A DNA stretch of 64,000 nt from CALLCD01 sp039196965 (GTDB lineage Bacteria; Pseudomonadota; Alphaproteobacteria; Caulobacterales; Hyphomonadaceae), in contig JBCCUK010000009.1 in NCBI GenBank assembly GCA_039196965.1, positions 57,871 to 121,870 of the forward strand, given 5' to 3'. The position numbers and the translations under genes were made by a program. The notes below the pieces were generated by a model. That model was not told the origin of the DNA. It saw nothing but the letters and a program-made list of their open reading frames with translations, and did no database searches. Positions 35,732 to 45,510 of the stretch are shown piece after piece. The first letter of the stretch is position 1. Each line of letters starts with the position of its first letter.

Positions 35732-36970
35732 CTACCTTTGAAGGATTGTTGCCTCGCGCCTCGCATTTCGCAATTCGCGATCAGAGATCATTCCGAGCTG
35801 TCTACCAAACAATTGGTCCTCTATCTGATCGCGAGACGGCATGTTTTCAACACCATCTATCCGGTCGCAAAGTATAAGTGTCGACCATCCGGCGCTGATT
35901 TCAAAAGGTTGGCTCGCGCCGTCTATAGAAAGGCCATTCACTGTTTCCTGCGACGATGCGGAGAGCTCGGAGAGTTTCGTTGTGCCAAGCTCAACGCCGA
36001 TTACATCTTCAAACCGATCAGCGACGCTGTCCACACTGTCACAACCGTCGAGACGGCGCATGGCGTTTTCAAGGGTTTCCACCGAGCCATTTATTGCAAC
36101 GAGCTGCTTCATCGTGATGGTTGATGTCTCTCTTTGCGGGTCTCTCTTGCCTCGCAGGGCGAGAATATAGATTCCGGTCTCCGTGGTGATCGGCTCCAGA
36201 ATTCCTGGACCCTCGGCTTCAAGGATGGCATTGGCAAGGGACGGGTCGAGATCCTCGGTCGATACCCAGCCCATATCTCCGCCCGAAGCAGCGGTTGGTG
36301 CTGAGGAAAACCGCTGAGCGGCTGCACGGAAAGGCGCGCCCTGGCGAAGCTGTTCGACAATTGAGTCAGATGCTGCTTCAGCTTGAATCTGGGATTCTTC
36401 ATCCGGTGCAAACAGGAAGATTTCTGCCATCTGGTAGACGGTTTCCTGCGAGCTCTTGCGTAACCGCTCAATCTGATCGTCAATCTGGTTACCGGATATC
36501 CGTATGCGTGATCCAAAGCGGCCCTGCATAATTCGACGCCAGGCAATATCAGCGCGCATTTGCTCTTCCAGAGTCAGGGGGCTGATGCCGTTTGAGTAGA
36601 ATTGCTGATAGAGCGTATCCCGGTCTACCCCGGCCTGCTCGGCAATATTTGAAACCGCGCCGGCAATTTCGCGATCACTGATTTCCAGTTCGAATTCCTG
36701 GGCCGCCTGAAGTTGCAAGCGCTCCTCGATAAGCTGCTCCTGCGCTGTGCCGAGAAGCTGTTGTTGCGCTTCTGGTGTCGGCTCAGCGCCCAGCGTCATC
36801 ATCAGCATCCGGGTTCTCTGGCGAACATCGAAAAATGAGATTGGTTCGTCGTTGACGACAACGGCAACCCCTTCGAGCTGAGTCATATCATCCTCAGCTG
36901 GCTGCTGAGCGAAACTGGCCGCCTCCGCGAGGACAATGGCGGCACAACTAGTGAAAACGGTACGAAGCAT
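35732..36970 (-). CDS. surA: Periplasmic peptidyl-prolyl isomerase SurA
   Basis: A 412-residue chaperone for outer-membrane proteins. It has a signal sequence (residues 1-22, ending SFAQQ), a SurA N-domain region (about 45-165, with VVVNDEPISFFDVRQRTRML) and one parvulin rotamase domain at about 175-275 (MAEIFLFAPDEES to LDPSLANAILEAEGPGIL). The C-terminal third lacks a clear second rotamase domain. Its position between lptD and pdxA matches the classical order; SurA and LptD cooperate in outer-membrane biogenesis. Confidence 0.94.
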   Translation of the reverse strand: MLRTVFTSCAAIVLAEAASFAQQPAEDDMTQLEGVAVVVNDEPISFFDVRQRTRMLMMTLGAEPTPEAQQQLLGTAQEQLIEERLQLQAAQEFELEISDREIAGAVSNIAEQAGVDRDTLYQQFYSNGISPLTLEEQMRADIAWRRIMQGRFGSRIRISGNQIDDQIERLRKSSQETVYQMAEIFLFAPDEESQIQAEAASDSIVEQLRQGAPFRAAAQRFSSAPTAASGGDMGWVSTEDLDPSLANAILEAEGPGILEPITTETGIYILALRGKRDPQRETSTITMKQLVAINGSVETLENAMRRLDGCDSVDSVADRFEDVIGVELGTTKLSELSASSQETVNGLSIDGASQPFEISAGWSTLILCDRIDGVENMPSRDQIEDQLFGRQLGMISDRELRNARREATILQR

Positions 36971-37034
36971 AGACCCTTACTTTCAATATGCTGTCGAGAT
37001 GAACTGACTTTATGGCATAAAATTTGGCAAATTC

Positions 37035-37050
37035 ATTGCGTTGGCGCAAT
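37035..37050. promoter_or_regulatory. Inverted repeat in the lptD-surA gap
   Basis: A 16-base perfect inverted repeat, ATTGCG and CGCAAT around TTGG, in the 140-base spacer upstream of surA. It may be a regulator site or a small hairpin in the transcript. The spacer also contains AT-rich sequence compatible with a surA promoter. No protein can be linked to it. Confidence 0.3.
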
Positions 37051-37110
37051 CTTGTACGACAGCCTCTCATCAAATCTTAAAGATAATTTATCCGAAAGGC
37101 GCACCGTTGC

Positions 37111-39285
37111 TTAGAATTCTCCGAGAGATTTCAATGTGAAACGGAAGAAAACAGCGTCGTTCGGCCCCAGTGTTCGGTCAATTGATTCGGTTCGCAAGTA
37201 GGCGAGTTCGAACGAGGAGCAATTATCCGAATACACAAATCCAACAGTTCGCCGGAGGTCATTTTGTTCGGTGAAATCGCGGAGCTGACCGTACCGAACA
37301 GCCCAATTTTTGGTGATTGTGAAGGTCGAGTTGAAATCTATGCCCTCATCCGGAACGTCAATGTTTGGCCGAACATCCGGATCAACCCGGAAGTATCTGG
37401 CTGATCCGTTGAAACGCCAGAAATTTGTGGTTACGCGCGCATCCAGCCGGTTAATTGAGAAATCCTCGCTATCGAGGCGCATGCGGGTATTTATGCGCAG
37501 CAATTGCCCAAAACTGGCTGATACGCCTGCCACCCAGTCTGAAGAATTGCCATCGAGATTCGTGCCGACATCGAAGTTTTCGTCAATGCTTGAGCGCCAG
37601 CGCCGGCCGGCTATCGCTTGGATCTGTGCGCCGCCTTTAAATTTCGCTGTGCCAGCGACCCCAACCGAAAGTCGGCCGTCGCCCTCATAGAGGTCAAAAT
37701 TTCCAAAACCGTTGGAGTCGAATAGCCTGGTCTCGTCGAATTCAACCAGCTGGCTGTCTTCTATCGGGATGTCGATATCATTGGAGTTGGAAAGCCCCCA
37801 AGCTCCGAGAACAGTTGGGGTTACGATCAAATCAACATGTTTGCCTGGACGAGCAAGCGGCCAGGAAAGCTTAGTCCCAACCGATCCGACAAATCGACCT
37901 ATATTGGCGTCTCCCGTAGCGTCTTCGTCCAAGTTGTAATAGTCGCCACGCGCATCGGCGAAAGGCTCCACGACGACACCGCCTGGCAGCACGCGTGTTA
38001 CGGCCCATTCTGCCCCAAGCGAGACGCGGCGGCTGTCTGGATTGATCGAAGGCGCTGCACCTTCGCTCGCATCTCTTGAAAGTACAGCAGATGAGAGTTG
38101 AACACTTCCCCTCCCAAACCTGCCAAGATCGAGGAGGCGTTCAGAGAAAAGGATCGGTGTCGTAACGGGGGGCTGCTCTAGAAACGGGTTTTCGGCTCGG
38201 AGGTCCTGAAATTCGAGGACTGCGATATCGCCGTAGAAATTCTGGGTCTGGGCGACTCCAAATACTTGAGTCAGAAATGTCCGCGGCTGGCCATCGTAAA
38301 GGCCACGACGCACATTGCCTCCGTCTATCGAGTACCGGCGGGTGAACAGATCATCGCTTGCGCGTTCGACGCCAAAGCCCCATTCGAATGTTTCATCTAT
38401 TTGAAACAGCCCTCGTCCAAATACATGGCCGCGAACCTCCTCATCACCAAAGCGCTCGCCGTTATTGTCGAAGTCCTGCTCAAAGGTGATGGAACCACTC
38501 ACATTGATTTCGCCGGACCAGAAGCGCTTGCGATACTCCGCTTCCAGTAAAGGCCTCACTCTGGTGTAGAATGTCGGTGTTACCGTAATGTCTGAAGATG
38601 GGGAAAGAACCTGATAGTAAGGTTGTCCATAGACAAAGCCTAGGCGTCCAGACGCACCAGGCCTCGGGAACAGAAAGCCCGAGCGTTTGCCCGCTGTTGG
38701 ATCTGGGTGAAAGAAGTAGGGCAGGTAAAAAACTGGAAGGCCACCAACCTCCAGAACGGCGTCGCGATAGGAGATAATGTCGTTATTCTGATCGAGGACG
38801 GCGCGGCGCGCCCTGACCGCCCATGTTGGCCGAACGCCCTCTTCTTCGCAAACGTCACAGGCCGTGAATATAGCCTGATCGAGGGCGTTGGTTCCGGTCG
38901 ATTGCCTGACAGCGGAGTTCGCTGTTGCTACGCCGCCTTCTGGCAGCCGCATGGAGAAACCCACGGCGTAGCCATCTTGCAGTTTGTCATTGACCTCGAC
39001 TTCGTCAGCAAAATTCTGCGTTCCATCCTCGTCCAGGATGGCAACATTGCCCGAAGCCCGAACCTTGCCAGTGCGCTTGTCGTAAACCAACCGGTCGGCG
39101 CGCAGTATTCTACTACCATAGGTCGCTTCCACACTTCCCGTGGCAATAATCAGGTTCCCATCATCTTCCTCAGCAATCGAATCCGCTTCCAGCACAACCT
39201 GTTCGGCTGTTTCCTGAGCGATTGCGATGGCTGTAGAAAAAACGGCAAGAAGTCCACAAAGAAGGCTTGCTGCCCATTTGGTCAC
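37111..39285 (-). CDS. lptD: LPS-assembly protein LptD
   Basis: A 724-residue outer-membrane barrel that inserts lipopolysaccharide into the outer leaflet. After a signal peptide (about 1-23) there is an LptA-like jellyroll (about 30-110, EADSIAEEDDGNLIIATGSVEATYG) and then the barrel region, including the family signature around LPVFYLPYFFHPDPTAGKRSG. The last residues include the C-terminal aromatic FTLKSLGEF, as for outer-membrane barrels. It lies upstream of surA on the same strand with a 140-base gap. The cysteine pairs used for disulfide rearrangement in E. coli are only partly represented (CDVCEE and a C-terminal DNCSSF). Confidence 0.95.
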   Translation of the reverse strand: MTKWAASLLCGLLAVFSTAIAIAQETAEQVVLEADSIAEEDDGNLIIATGSVEATYGSRILRADRLVYDKRTGKVRASGNVAILDEDGTQNFADEVEVNDKLQDGYAVGFSMRLPEGGVATANSAVRQSTGTNALDQAIFTACDVCEEEGVRPTWAVRARRAVLDQNNDIISYRDAVLEVGGLPVFYLPYFFHPDPTAGKRSGFLFPRPGASGRLGFVYGQPYYQVLSPSSDITVTPTFYTRVRPLLEAEYRKRFWSGEINVSGSITFEQDFDNNGERFGDEEVRGHVFGRGLFQIDETFEWGFGVERASDDLFTRRYSIDGGNVRRGLYDGQPRTFLTQVFGVAQTQNFYGDIAVLEFQDLRAENPFLEQPPVTTPILFSERLLDLGRFGRGSVQLSSAVLSRDASEGAAPSINPDSRRVSLGAEWAVTRVLPGGVVVEPFADARGDYYNLDEDATGDANIGRFVGSVGTKLSWPLARPGKHVDLIVTPTVLGAWGLSNSNDIDIPIEDSQLVEFDETRLFDSNGFGNFDLYEGDGRLSVGVAGTAKFKGGAQIQAIAGRRWRSSIDENFDVGTNLDGNSSDWVAGVSASFGQLLRINTRMRLDSEDFSINRLDARVTTNFWRFNGSARYFRVDPDVRPNIDVPDEGIDFNSTFTITKNWAVRYGQLRDFTEQNDLRRTVGFVYSDNCSSFELAYLRTESIDRTLGPNDAVFFRFTLKSLGEF

Positions 39286-39413
39286 GTTCGTGATCCCTCT
39301 CGCTTTCTGGCGATGTCCGCACCTGTCAGTTCACAGTTCTTTGATTAGATGGAGCGCGTGCCAACGTCCAGCGTTCTTGATCAGCATGCTCGGGCTTTGG
39401 TTCGTCTTATCTG

Positions 39414-40526
39414 CTAGCCAGTTGCCGATGCCGCAAGCCCACCTGGAAGTGTGAGCGCTTCCCCTGCAAGCTCCAATTCCATGAGGATTGCTGCGCACCG
39501 GGCAGCGCCGATATCAGCCGCTCGGGCAATTTCATCAACCGTCATAGGGCTTGGCGATAGCGCTTCTTTAACGGCCTTAATCTGATCCTCCGGTGGAGTA
39601 CCGCTGTCCGGGGGATCTTCAAACAATGGTCCGGGTGCCATTTCCAACCGTGACGTACCAAGACCAGACAGTATATCGAGCACATCCTGTCCTGATCTCA
39701 CCAGCGCGGCACCTTGCTGTATTAGTCGGTTCGTTCCAGCAGCTCTTGGATCGAGGGGTGACCCCGGTATTGCCATAACCTCACGGCCTTGTTCACCGGC
39801 CGTTCGCGCCGAAATCAGGGATCCCGACCTTTCCGCAGCCTCCACCACAACAGTTCCGATCGCCAGCCCGGTTATCAACCGGTTGCGGCGTGGGAAGTCT
39901 CTCGCGGTAGCGCGATGTCCGAACGGGCTCTCTGAAACAACCGCCCCCTCGCTGGCAATTGCCGCATAGAGGCGGTCATGCTGCGGCGGGTAGACATGAT
40001 CAATGCCGCCCCCAAGGACGGCCACCGTGCCCGTGGACAAGCTTGCGGCATGGGCTTCTCCATCGATGCCGCGGGCGAGGCCTGAGACAATAACAATCCC
40101 ACTCTTTCCGAGCTCTGCCGACATATCCCGCGCAATCTTGCGCCCCGCAGCTGATGCATTGCGCGCGCCGACAATGGCCAGGGATCGCTCGCTCAACAGA
40201 TCTACCTTACCGAGCACGGTAATGACCGGTGGCGGTGGATCCAGAGCGCCGAGCAGATGCGGATAGTCCGGCTCGCAAGCGGCAATGACTCTCGCGCCAT
40301 AGCTCAAAGTAGCATCTAGCTCTGCCTCCACATCCTCCCGTTTCGGCGCTGTCAGTGCACGCTTCCGGCCAGCTCTGCTCGATAATGCAGGAAGCTCCTC
40401 TATCGCCGCAGCAGGTGTTTTGAAGCGTTTCAGAAGCTCTGCGAATGTAACGGGTCCGACATTTCGTGTTCTGGCGAGTCTTAGCCAGTCGAGTCGTTCA
40501 TCGTCACTGAGCGCCTTGCGCTTCAC
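39414..40526 (-). CDS. dprA: DNA-processing protein DprA
   Basis: A 370-residue DprA (Smf) that loads RecA onto incoming single-stranded DNA in transformation. The Rossmann-like core begins around LAIVGARNASAAGRKIARD and contains VSGLARGIDGEAHAASL and GGGIDHVYPPQHDRL, all diagnostic. A SAM-like helical region precedes it and a C-terminal winged helix (about 300-360, SPMTVDEIARAADIGAA) follows. It overlaps plsY by four bases at its start, so the two are co-translated; plsY-dprA is a common alphaproteobacterial order. Presence suggests, but does not prove, natural competence. Confidence 0.96.
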   Translation of the reverse strand: MKRKALSDDERLDWLRLARTRNVGPVTFAELLKRFKTPAAAIEELPALSSRAGRKRALTAPKREDVEAELDATLSYGARVIAACEPDYPHLLGALDPPPPVITVLGKVDLLSERSLAIVGARNASAAGRKIARDMSAELGKSGIVIVSGLARGIDGEAHAASLSTGTVAVLGGGIDHVYPPQHDRLYAAIASEGAVVSESPFGHRATARDFPRRNRLITGLAIGTVVVEAAERSGSLISARTAGEQGREVMAIPGSPLDPRAAGTNRLIQQGAALVRSGQDVLDILSGLGTSRLEMAPGPLFEDPPDSGTPPEDQIKAVKEALSPSPMTVDEIARAADIGAARCAAILMELELAGEALTLPGGLAASATG

Positions 40527-41134
40527 TGACCAGCGCCTTTACGGGCTCCGAATTTAGGCTCCTCGCCATTCAGAAGCCGCTTGATGTTTGCTCGATGCGT
40601 CCAGAATACGAGAATAGAGAGCGCTGCAAGGATAAGAATTGCGAATTCCGTTTCTCCAAGTAGCCACGCTCCTATGGGGACTGCCGACGCTGCCGTAAGC
40701 GCCGCCAGCGAAGAGATACGGGTGAGAGCGAATATTGCGAGCCAGATCGGCGCGCCGACGGCAAAGCCTTGCCAGGAGGCGAAGGCAAGGAGCCCGGTAT
40801 AGGTCGCAACGCCCTTGCCACCCTTAAAACCTAGCCAGACAGGATAACAGTGACCGAGGAAAGCTGCGGCACCGGTCACCAGTCCGACGTTCCGATTGAA
40901 GAGCGCCGTGAAGACCAGGACGGCGATACCCGCTTTGAAACTGTCGGCGATCAGCGTTGCGAAAGCCAGATCCTTCCGCCCTGTGCGGAGGACGTTCGTG
41001 GCACCGATGCTATGGGAACCGATCTCGCGGATATCCCCAAGGCCCGCTGCCCGCGTGATCACGAGGCCGAAGGGAACCGATCCGAGGACATATCCCCCGA
41101 ATATCGCGAGAAGAAATTCGATGCTCTCTGGCAT
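40523..41134 (-). CDS. plsY: Glycerol-3-phosphate acyltransferase PlsY
   Basis: A 203-residue polytopic enzyme that acylates glycerol-3-phosphate with acyl-phosphate in phospholipid synthesis. Typical motifs are GSVPFGLVITRA, the SIGATNVLRTGRK active-site loop, and GHCYPVWLGFKGGKGVATYTG. About five membrane segments are seen. The frame runs 28 codons further, but the ATG at 41134 has a GGTGGGCG ribosome site and gives the standard length. It overlaps dprA by four bases. Fatty-acid synthesis genes elsewhere in the window supply its acyl donors. Confidence 0.96.
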   Translation of the reverse strand: MPESIEFLLAIFGGYVLGSVPFGLVITRAAGLGDIREIGSHSIGATNVLRTGRKDLAFATLIADSFKAGIAVLVFTALFNRNVGLVTGAAAFLGHCYPVWLGFKGGKGVATYTGLLAFASWQGFAVGAPIWLAIFALTRISSLAALTAASAVPIGAWLLGETEFAILILAALSILVFWTHRANIKRLLNGEEPKFGARKGAGQ

Positions 41135-41356
41135 TCGCCCACCATTATTACCGAAGATCAGTCTAGCGTCTGTGCATGTGGCACGACAAGCTTCTGCGGT
41201 CCAAACCGTGACATACATGTATTTCAGGTCTGCATTGCTCTTGGTGATAGCCGTCTAAGGTTGAGTAACTCCAGCTTTAGATTCGGGCGGTGCATTAGCG
41301 AGCTTGTCTCGGTAGTTTCCTGTCCAAAGCCCTGTTCATATTATCCATGGCGTATG

Positions 41357-41398
41357 CTTAGCTCTGGAATTCACCCGACAAATCAAATCTAAGCTAAG
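41357..41398. promoter_or_regulatory. Inverted repeat before the beta-galactosidase gene
   Basis: CTTAGCT at 41357-41363 is repeated inverted as AGCTAAG at 41392-41398, five bases before the ATG. The arms are 28 bases apart. It could be two half-sites of a repressor, or a leader hairpin that covers the start. Only the symmetry is observed; no ribosome site is obvious here. Confidence 0.3.
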
Positions 41399-41402
41399 AT
41401 CC

Positions 41403-44400
41403 ATGCTTCCTCTTGATCTGAAAACTCTGCTCTCTCCTACACTCACAGAGATCAATCGACTGCCGTCGCATACGACGCGGACGCCTTATCCGTCTGCGGA
41501 GAAAGCAGGGGCAGGCGGCTCTTCGGACTGGCGATTGTCTCTCGACGGTGCGTGGGACTTTCAGCTTGTTGATCGTCCCGAGGCAGCGCCCACCAATTGG
41601 ACCGCGGAAGTTTATGATGTGTCTGATTGGCGACAGATAAAGGTCCCGGGTGTGTGGACGCGCCAGGGCTTTGATGATCTTCCCCATTACACGAACATTG
41701 TTATGCCGTTTGCAGAGCAGTATCCGCCGGACGTCCCGGAGGAAAACCCGACGGGGCTATACAGACGAACTTTCGATCTTCCCGCCCAATGGGCTGATCG
41801 CACAACCGTGCTGCATATCGGTGCCGCTGAAAGCCTCGTGCTTGTTTGGTGCAATGGAACATTTATTGGCATGGGGACAGATTCCCGTTTGCCGAGCGAA
41901 TTTGATCTATCGGCAAGTCTGCATGAAGGAGAGAATGCTCTTGCGGTCATGGTGATCCGTTGGAGTGGAAGCACCTGGATCGAGGATCAAGATCACTGGC
42001 ACCATGGTGGTATTCACCGTTCGGTGTTCCTGGAGTCACGCGGCAAAGTGCATGTCGAGGATCTGGTAATCGACGCTGACTATGATCCAGACACGGAGTT
42101 TGGATCTGCCAGTATACGCATGAACGTGCGTGGCTCTTCTGCTGGCTATTCAATGGCGGGTCGCATCGAAACAGCGGATGGTGAAACCATATCAGAGTTT
42201 TCCGGGGTCTCAGTTGCGCAATTCGATGCCGAAGGCTCTCACCATGAACGTGTGATGTCCTCCTACATCTTCCACGGATATACGGCTCGGCAAACTATTC
42301 CCAATCTCCAGATTCATCCGTGGTCTGCGGAAAACCCAGTTCGATACCGTCTGATTGCAGAGCTTGTGGACGCTGATCGCGGTGTGGTGGAAGCGAGCGC
42401 GACATGGATAGGGTTTCGCAGCGTGGACGTGTCAGGCCGCCGTCTAAACATCAATGGAAAGCCTGTGGTTCTGATCGGGGTGAACCGCCATGACCACCAT
42501 CCGGAGAATGGAAAATCCCCCACAAAAGCCGAGATCCGCGACGAGCTTCTGACGATGAAGCGGCACAATATAAATGCATTGCGGACGGCACATTATCCGA
42601 ACGATCCGGCTCTGCTCGATCTGTGCGATGAGCTGGGGCTTTATGTTGTTGATGAAGCGAATTTCGAATGCCATGGCCGCTATCATGAAGTGTCCAAAAG
42701 TCCTCTATACCGAAATGCCATTTGGGAACGGACGGCACGGATGATTGCGCGAGACCGTAATCATCCAAGCGTCATCGGGTGGTCCATAGGTAATGAGGGC
42801 GGCCATAGCGCCGTGCATATCGCCGCCGCGAGTTATGCGCGAGGTGAAGATCCCTCCCGGTTCGTACAATATGAGGGCGGATTTTTTGCCCGGCTGAGTT
42901 TCCCTTCTGTAGGTAGCACGGACGATGTTCATCGTGCGCCGACCTACAAAGAGAAAGCGAGCTCAGACATTGTCTGTCCCATGTACGCACCGATTGGCCG
43001 TATTGTGGATTGGGCGCGGTGGGCGGAGGAGACAGGCATGGAGGATCGGCCGCTTGTCCTCTGCGAGTTTTCCCACGCCATGGGAAATTCAAATGGATCG
43101 ATTGCGGAATATGTGGATGCTTTCTACACGGAACCCGCCCTGGGTGGTGGCTTTGTTTGGGACTGGCGTGATCAGGGCTTGGTCGAAACCGATGAGAATG
43201 GCCGGTTCTACTGGGCTTATGGCGGGCATTTCGGCGACGAGCCAAATGACCGCAATTTCTGCATAAATGGTTTGGTTGGTCCTGATGGCGAGCCGCATCC
43301 GGCGCTCAAGGAGTACAAATGGGCCGCGCGGCCAGTGGCGCTGTCGGGCTATAAGGATGGAATCGCATCATTTGTGAACAGACGTATCTTTCAGAGTACG
43401 AATGACCTTGAACTTCGCTGGACCTTGCAGGAACATGGCGAGACCATCGGAGCCGGGACGCTCAAACCGGAAATATCTCCGGGGGCTGAGATGAAAATTC
43501 CTACTGGTGATTTAGTTGACGACATCCCAAGGAATGCGACCCATATTCTGTTTGCATGGGTTTTAAAGGTTGAAACACCTTGGGCCGAAAAAGGCCACCT
43601 CGTGGGTTGGGATCAGGTCAGGCTTGAAGAGACCGCCATAGTAGATCGCCTGCCAGCCCTGAATTGGCCGATGGAGGGAAAGGCTGGCGGTCCAATCGTC
43701 GAAACTGGAGACCTAGCCATCGAATTTGGCGACGGTGCCGAAATCAAGGCGGTTTGCCTAAATGGTCAGCGTGTCATTGTGAGCGATGTTGTACCCAGCT
43801 TGTGGCGAGCACCTACCGACAATGATGGCGGGCAACACGATTGGGATCTTCGGTCCACGCCCGGCAAGAGCCGTCTTTGGGCGAGTTGGGGTTTGAATGC
43901 GCTCACCTGTGTCAGATCCGAGCGGGTCGTGGCAAATATAGATGATTGCCCGACGGTCGCCCTATTGCGAGAGTATGCGGGATCCGGGGGACGGATACTT
44001 CGTCATCTAACAAACTGGAGCTTGTTGGGAGAGGGAGCGGATATCAGCGAGGAAATCACTGTTCCGTCGGAATGGGATGATCTGCCCCGGATAGGGATCA
44101 GATTCGAAGTTCCTAGAGCATTTGCCAATCTTGAGTGGCTTGGTCTTGGCCCGGACGAATCCTATCCAGACAGATGTAAGGCCCAGACCCACGGCCGCTG
44201 GACCTCAAAGGTTGAGGATCAATACCACACCTATGTCCGGCCCCAGGAGTATGGCGCGCACGAGCAAACACAAGCTTTCAGCCTCACCGATGCAGACGGT
44301 GCGGGGCTGAAAGTTCTCCTGCCGCGTCCCTTGAGCTTCACGGCAAGGCCCCACCATGACGCTGACCTCACCCGAGCGACAACGCTTGCTGAACTGGATA

Positions 44401-44555
44401 TGGCTGACACGACAGAGGTGCGCATTGATGTGGCTATGCGTGGATTAGGCACAGGGGCCTGCGGACCCGACGCCCTCGATGCGTATATTGTCCGCCCGGG
44501 AACTTATCGGTTTGACTGGCAGCTGCGCGCCACCGGTAAGAAATACTCCGCATAA
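41403..44555 (+). CDS. lacZ: Beta-galactosidase, glycoside hydrolase family 2
   Basis: A 1050-residue LacZ-type enzyme that hydrolyses beta-galactosides. The five domains of family GH2 are recognisable: the sugar-binding domain (about 40-200), the immunoglobulin-like domain, the TIM barrel with acid/base Glu465 in WSIGNEGGHS and nucleophile Glu555 in LCEFSHAMGNSNG, and the C-terminal beta-sandwich (from about 760). There is no signal peptide, so it should be cytosolic. It stands alone between plsY and rplI, with no transporter or sugar regulator near, an odd place for a catabolic enzyme; recent transfer is possible but no base-composition break is evident. Confidence 0.96.
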   Translation: MLPLDLKTLLSPTLTEINRLPSHTTRTPYPSAEKAGAGGSSDWRLSLDGAWDFQLVDRPEAAPTNWTAEVYDVSDWRQIKVPGVWTRQGFDDLPHYTNIVMPFAEQYPPDVPEENPTGLYRRTFDLPAQWADRTTVLHIGAAESLVLVWCNGTFIGMGTDSRLPSEFDLSASLHEGENALAVMVIRWSGSTWIEDQDHWHHGGIHRSVFLESRGKVHVEDLVIDADYDPDTEFGSASIRMNVRGSSAGYSMAGRIETADGETISEFSGVSVAQFDAEGSHHERVMSSYIFHGYTARQTIPNLQIHPWSAENPVRYRLIAELVDADRGVVEASATWIGFRSVDVSGRRLNINGKPVVLIGVNRHDHHPENGKSPTKAEIRDELLTMKRHNINALRTAHYPNDPALLDLCDELGLYVVDEANFECHGRYHEVSKSPLYRNAIWERTARMIARDRNHPSVIGWSIGNEGGHSAVHIAAASYARGEDPSRFVQYEGGFFARLSFPSVGSTDDVHRAPTYKEKASSDIVCPMYAPIGRIVDWARWAEETGMEDRPLVLCEFSHAMGNSNGSIAEYVDAFYTEPALGGGFVWDWRDQGLVETDENGRFYWAYGGHFGDEPNDRNFCINGLVGPDGEPHPALKEYKWAARPVALSGYKDGIASFVNRRIFQSTNDLELRWTLQEHGETIGAGTLKPEISPGAEMKIPTGDLVDDIPRNATHILFAWVLKVETPWAEKGHLVGWDQVRLEETAIVDRLPALNWPMEGKAGGPIVETGDLAIEFGDGAEIKAVCLNGQRVIVSDVVPSLWRAPTDNDGGQHDWDLRSTPGKSRLWASWGLNALTCVRSERVVANIDDCPTVALLREYAGSGGRILRHLTNWSLLGEGADISEEITVPSEWDDLPRIGIRFEVPRAFANLEWLGLGPDESYPDRCKAQTHGRWTSKVEDQYHTYVRPQEYGAHEQTQAFSLTDADGAGLKVLLPRPLSFTARPHHDADLTRATTLAELDMADTTEVRIDVAMRGLGTGACGPDALDAYIVRPGTYRFDWQLRATGKKYSA

Positions 44556-44560
44556 AGAAA

Positions 44561-44586
44561 AGCCGCTCCGGTTCTCCGAAGCGGCT
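44561..44586 (-). terminator. Intrinsic terminator of the rpsF-rpsR-rplI operon
   Basis: Stem AGCCGCT (44561-44567) pairs with AGCGGCT (44580-44586), with an inner CGG/CCG stem. On the minus strand the hairpin is followed by TTTTCTTT, so it terminates the ribosomal-protein operon 30 bases after rplI. On the plus strand the tail is not U-rich, so it is at most a weak stop for the convergent beta-galactosidase. Confidence 0.75.
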
Positions 44587-44615
44587 ATCTTGCGAAGTGT
44601 TGGAAGTCGACGAGA

Positions 44616-45206
44616 TTAAACGTCTTCTTCCGGGGCAACTTGGTCAGCCATTTCCGCGGCAGCTTCGGCGAGTTCGCCAGCCTGCTCTTCGGCCAGGGCC
44701 TGTTGTTCAGCCTGGAGGGCTTCGATAATGTTTTCGCCGGCTGCCTGACGCTTGGCTTCGTCTTCGGAGCGAGCGACATTGGCCATTATCTGTACAGCAA
44801 CCTCAGCATGCAGACGCACCCTGATTTCGTGCAGACCAATCGCTTTGATCGGCTTGTCGAGGCGCACTTGAGATTTGGCGACCTTATGGCCGGCTTCTGA
44901 GGCGGCTTCCGCTATGTCCCGCGCGGACACAGAACCGTAAAGCTGACCCGTGTCGCCAGCCTGCCGGATCAGGGTCAGAACAGCACCTTCCAGCGATCCA
45001 CTGGCGGTTGCCGCAGCCGACTTGGCTTCTGCGTTGCGCGCTTCAATTGCTTCACGTTCCCGCTCGAACCGAGCACGGTTTGCTTCGGTTGCTCTCAATG
45101 CCTTGCCTTGGGGAATTAGAAAATTCCGCGCAAAGCCATTCTTTACACTGACTTCATCACCAATCGTGCCGAGCTTTTCCACGCGCTCAAGGAGGATAAC
45201 TTGCAT
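44616..45206 (-). CDS. rplI: 50S ribosomal protein L9
   Basis: A 196-residue L9, longer than the about 150 residues in Escherichia coli. The N-terminal half matches (MQVILLERVEKLGTIGDEV, then VKNGFARNFLIPQGKALRAT) and the C-terminal domain follows to about 150; the remainder is an acidic, helix-prone tail rich in Glu, Ala and Gln. Such tails are usual in alphaproteobacterial L9. It is the last gene of the rpsF-rpsR-rplI operon, ten bases after rpsR. Confidence 0.96.
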   Translation of the reverse strand: MQVILLERVEKLGTIGDEVSVKNGFARNFLIPQGKALRATEANRARFEREREAIEARNAEAKSAAATASGSLEGAVLTLIRQAGDTGQLYGSVSARDIAEAASEAGHKVAKSQVRLDKPIKAIGLHEIRVRLHAEVAVQIMANVARSEDEAKRQAAGENIIEALQAEQQALAEEQAGELAEAAAEMADQVAPEEDV

Positions 45207-45216
45207 GATCTATCTC

Positions 45217-45486
45217 CTATTTCACGGTGAAGGGCAGAAGCGCCAGAACCCGTGCGCGCTTGATCGCCTTGGCGAGTTTGCGCTGGTTCTTGAAGCTGAC
45301 AGCGGTGATCCGTGACGGGACAATCTTGCCTTTTTCGGAGATGTAGCGCTGCAGGAGCTTCACGTCTTTATAATCGATTTTCGGACCTTTATTCCCTGCG
45401 AAAGGATCAACCTTGCGGCGGCGGCCAAAGGACCGGCGGGCGGGAATATTCGTAATATTCAGGCCGGATGTATTCTTGCGTGCCAT
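45217..45486 (-). CDS. rpsR: 30S ribosomal protein S18
   Basis: An 89-residue S18, a little longer than the 75 of Escherichia coli by an N-terminal stretch. The conserved IDYKDVKLLQRYISEKGKI, then PSRITAVSFKNQRKLAKAIKRAR, identifies it. It pairs with S6 on the platform of the small subunit; the gene lies between rpsF and rplI, in the order seen across bacteria. Confidence 0.97.
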   Translation of the reverse strand: MARKNTSGLNITNIPARRSFGRRRKVDPFAGNKGPKIDYKDVKLLQRYISEKGKIVPSRITAVSFKNQRKLAKAIKRARVLALLPFTVK

Positions 45487-45510
45487 GTTTCGTCTTTCCT
45501 GTTCCGGGGC

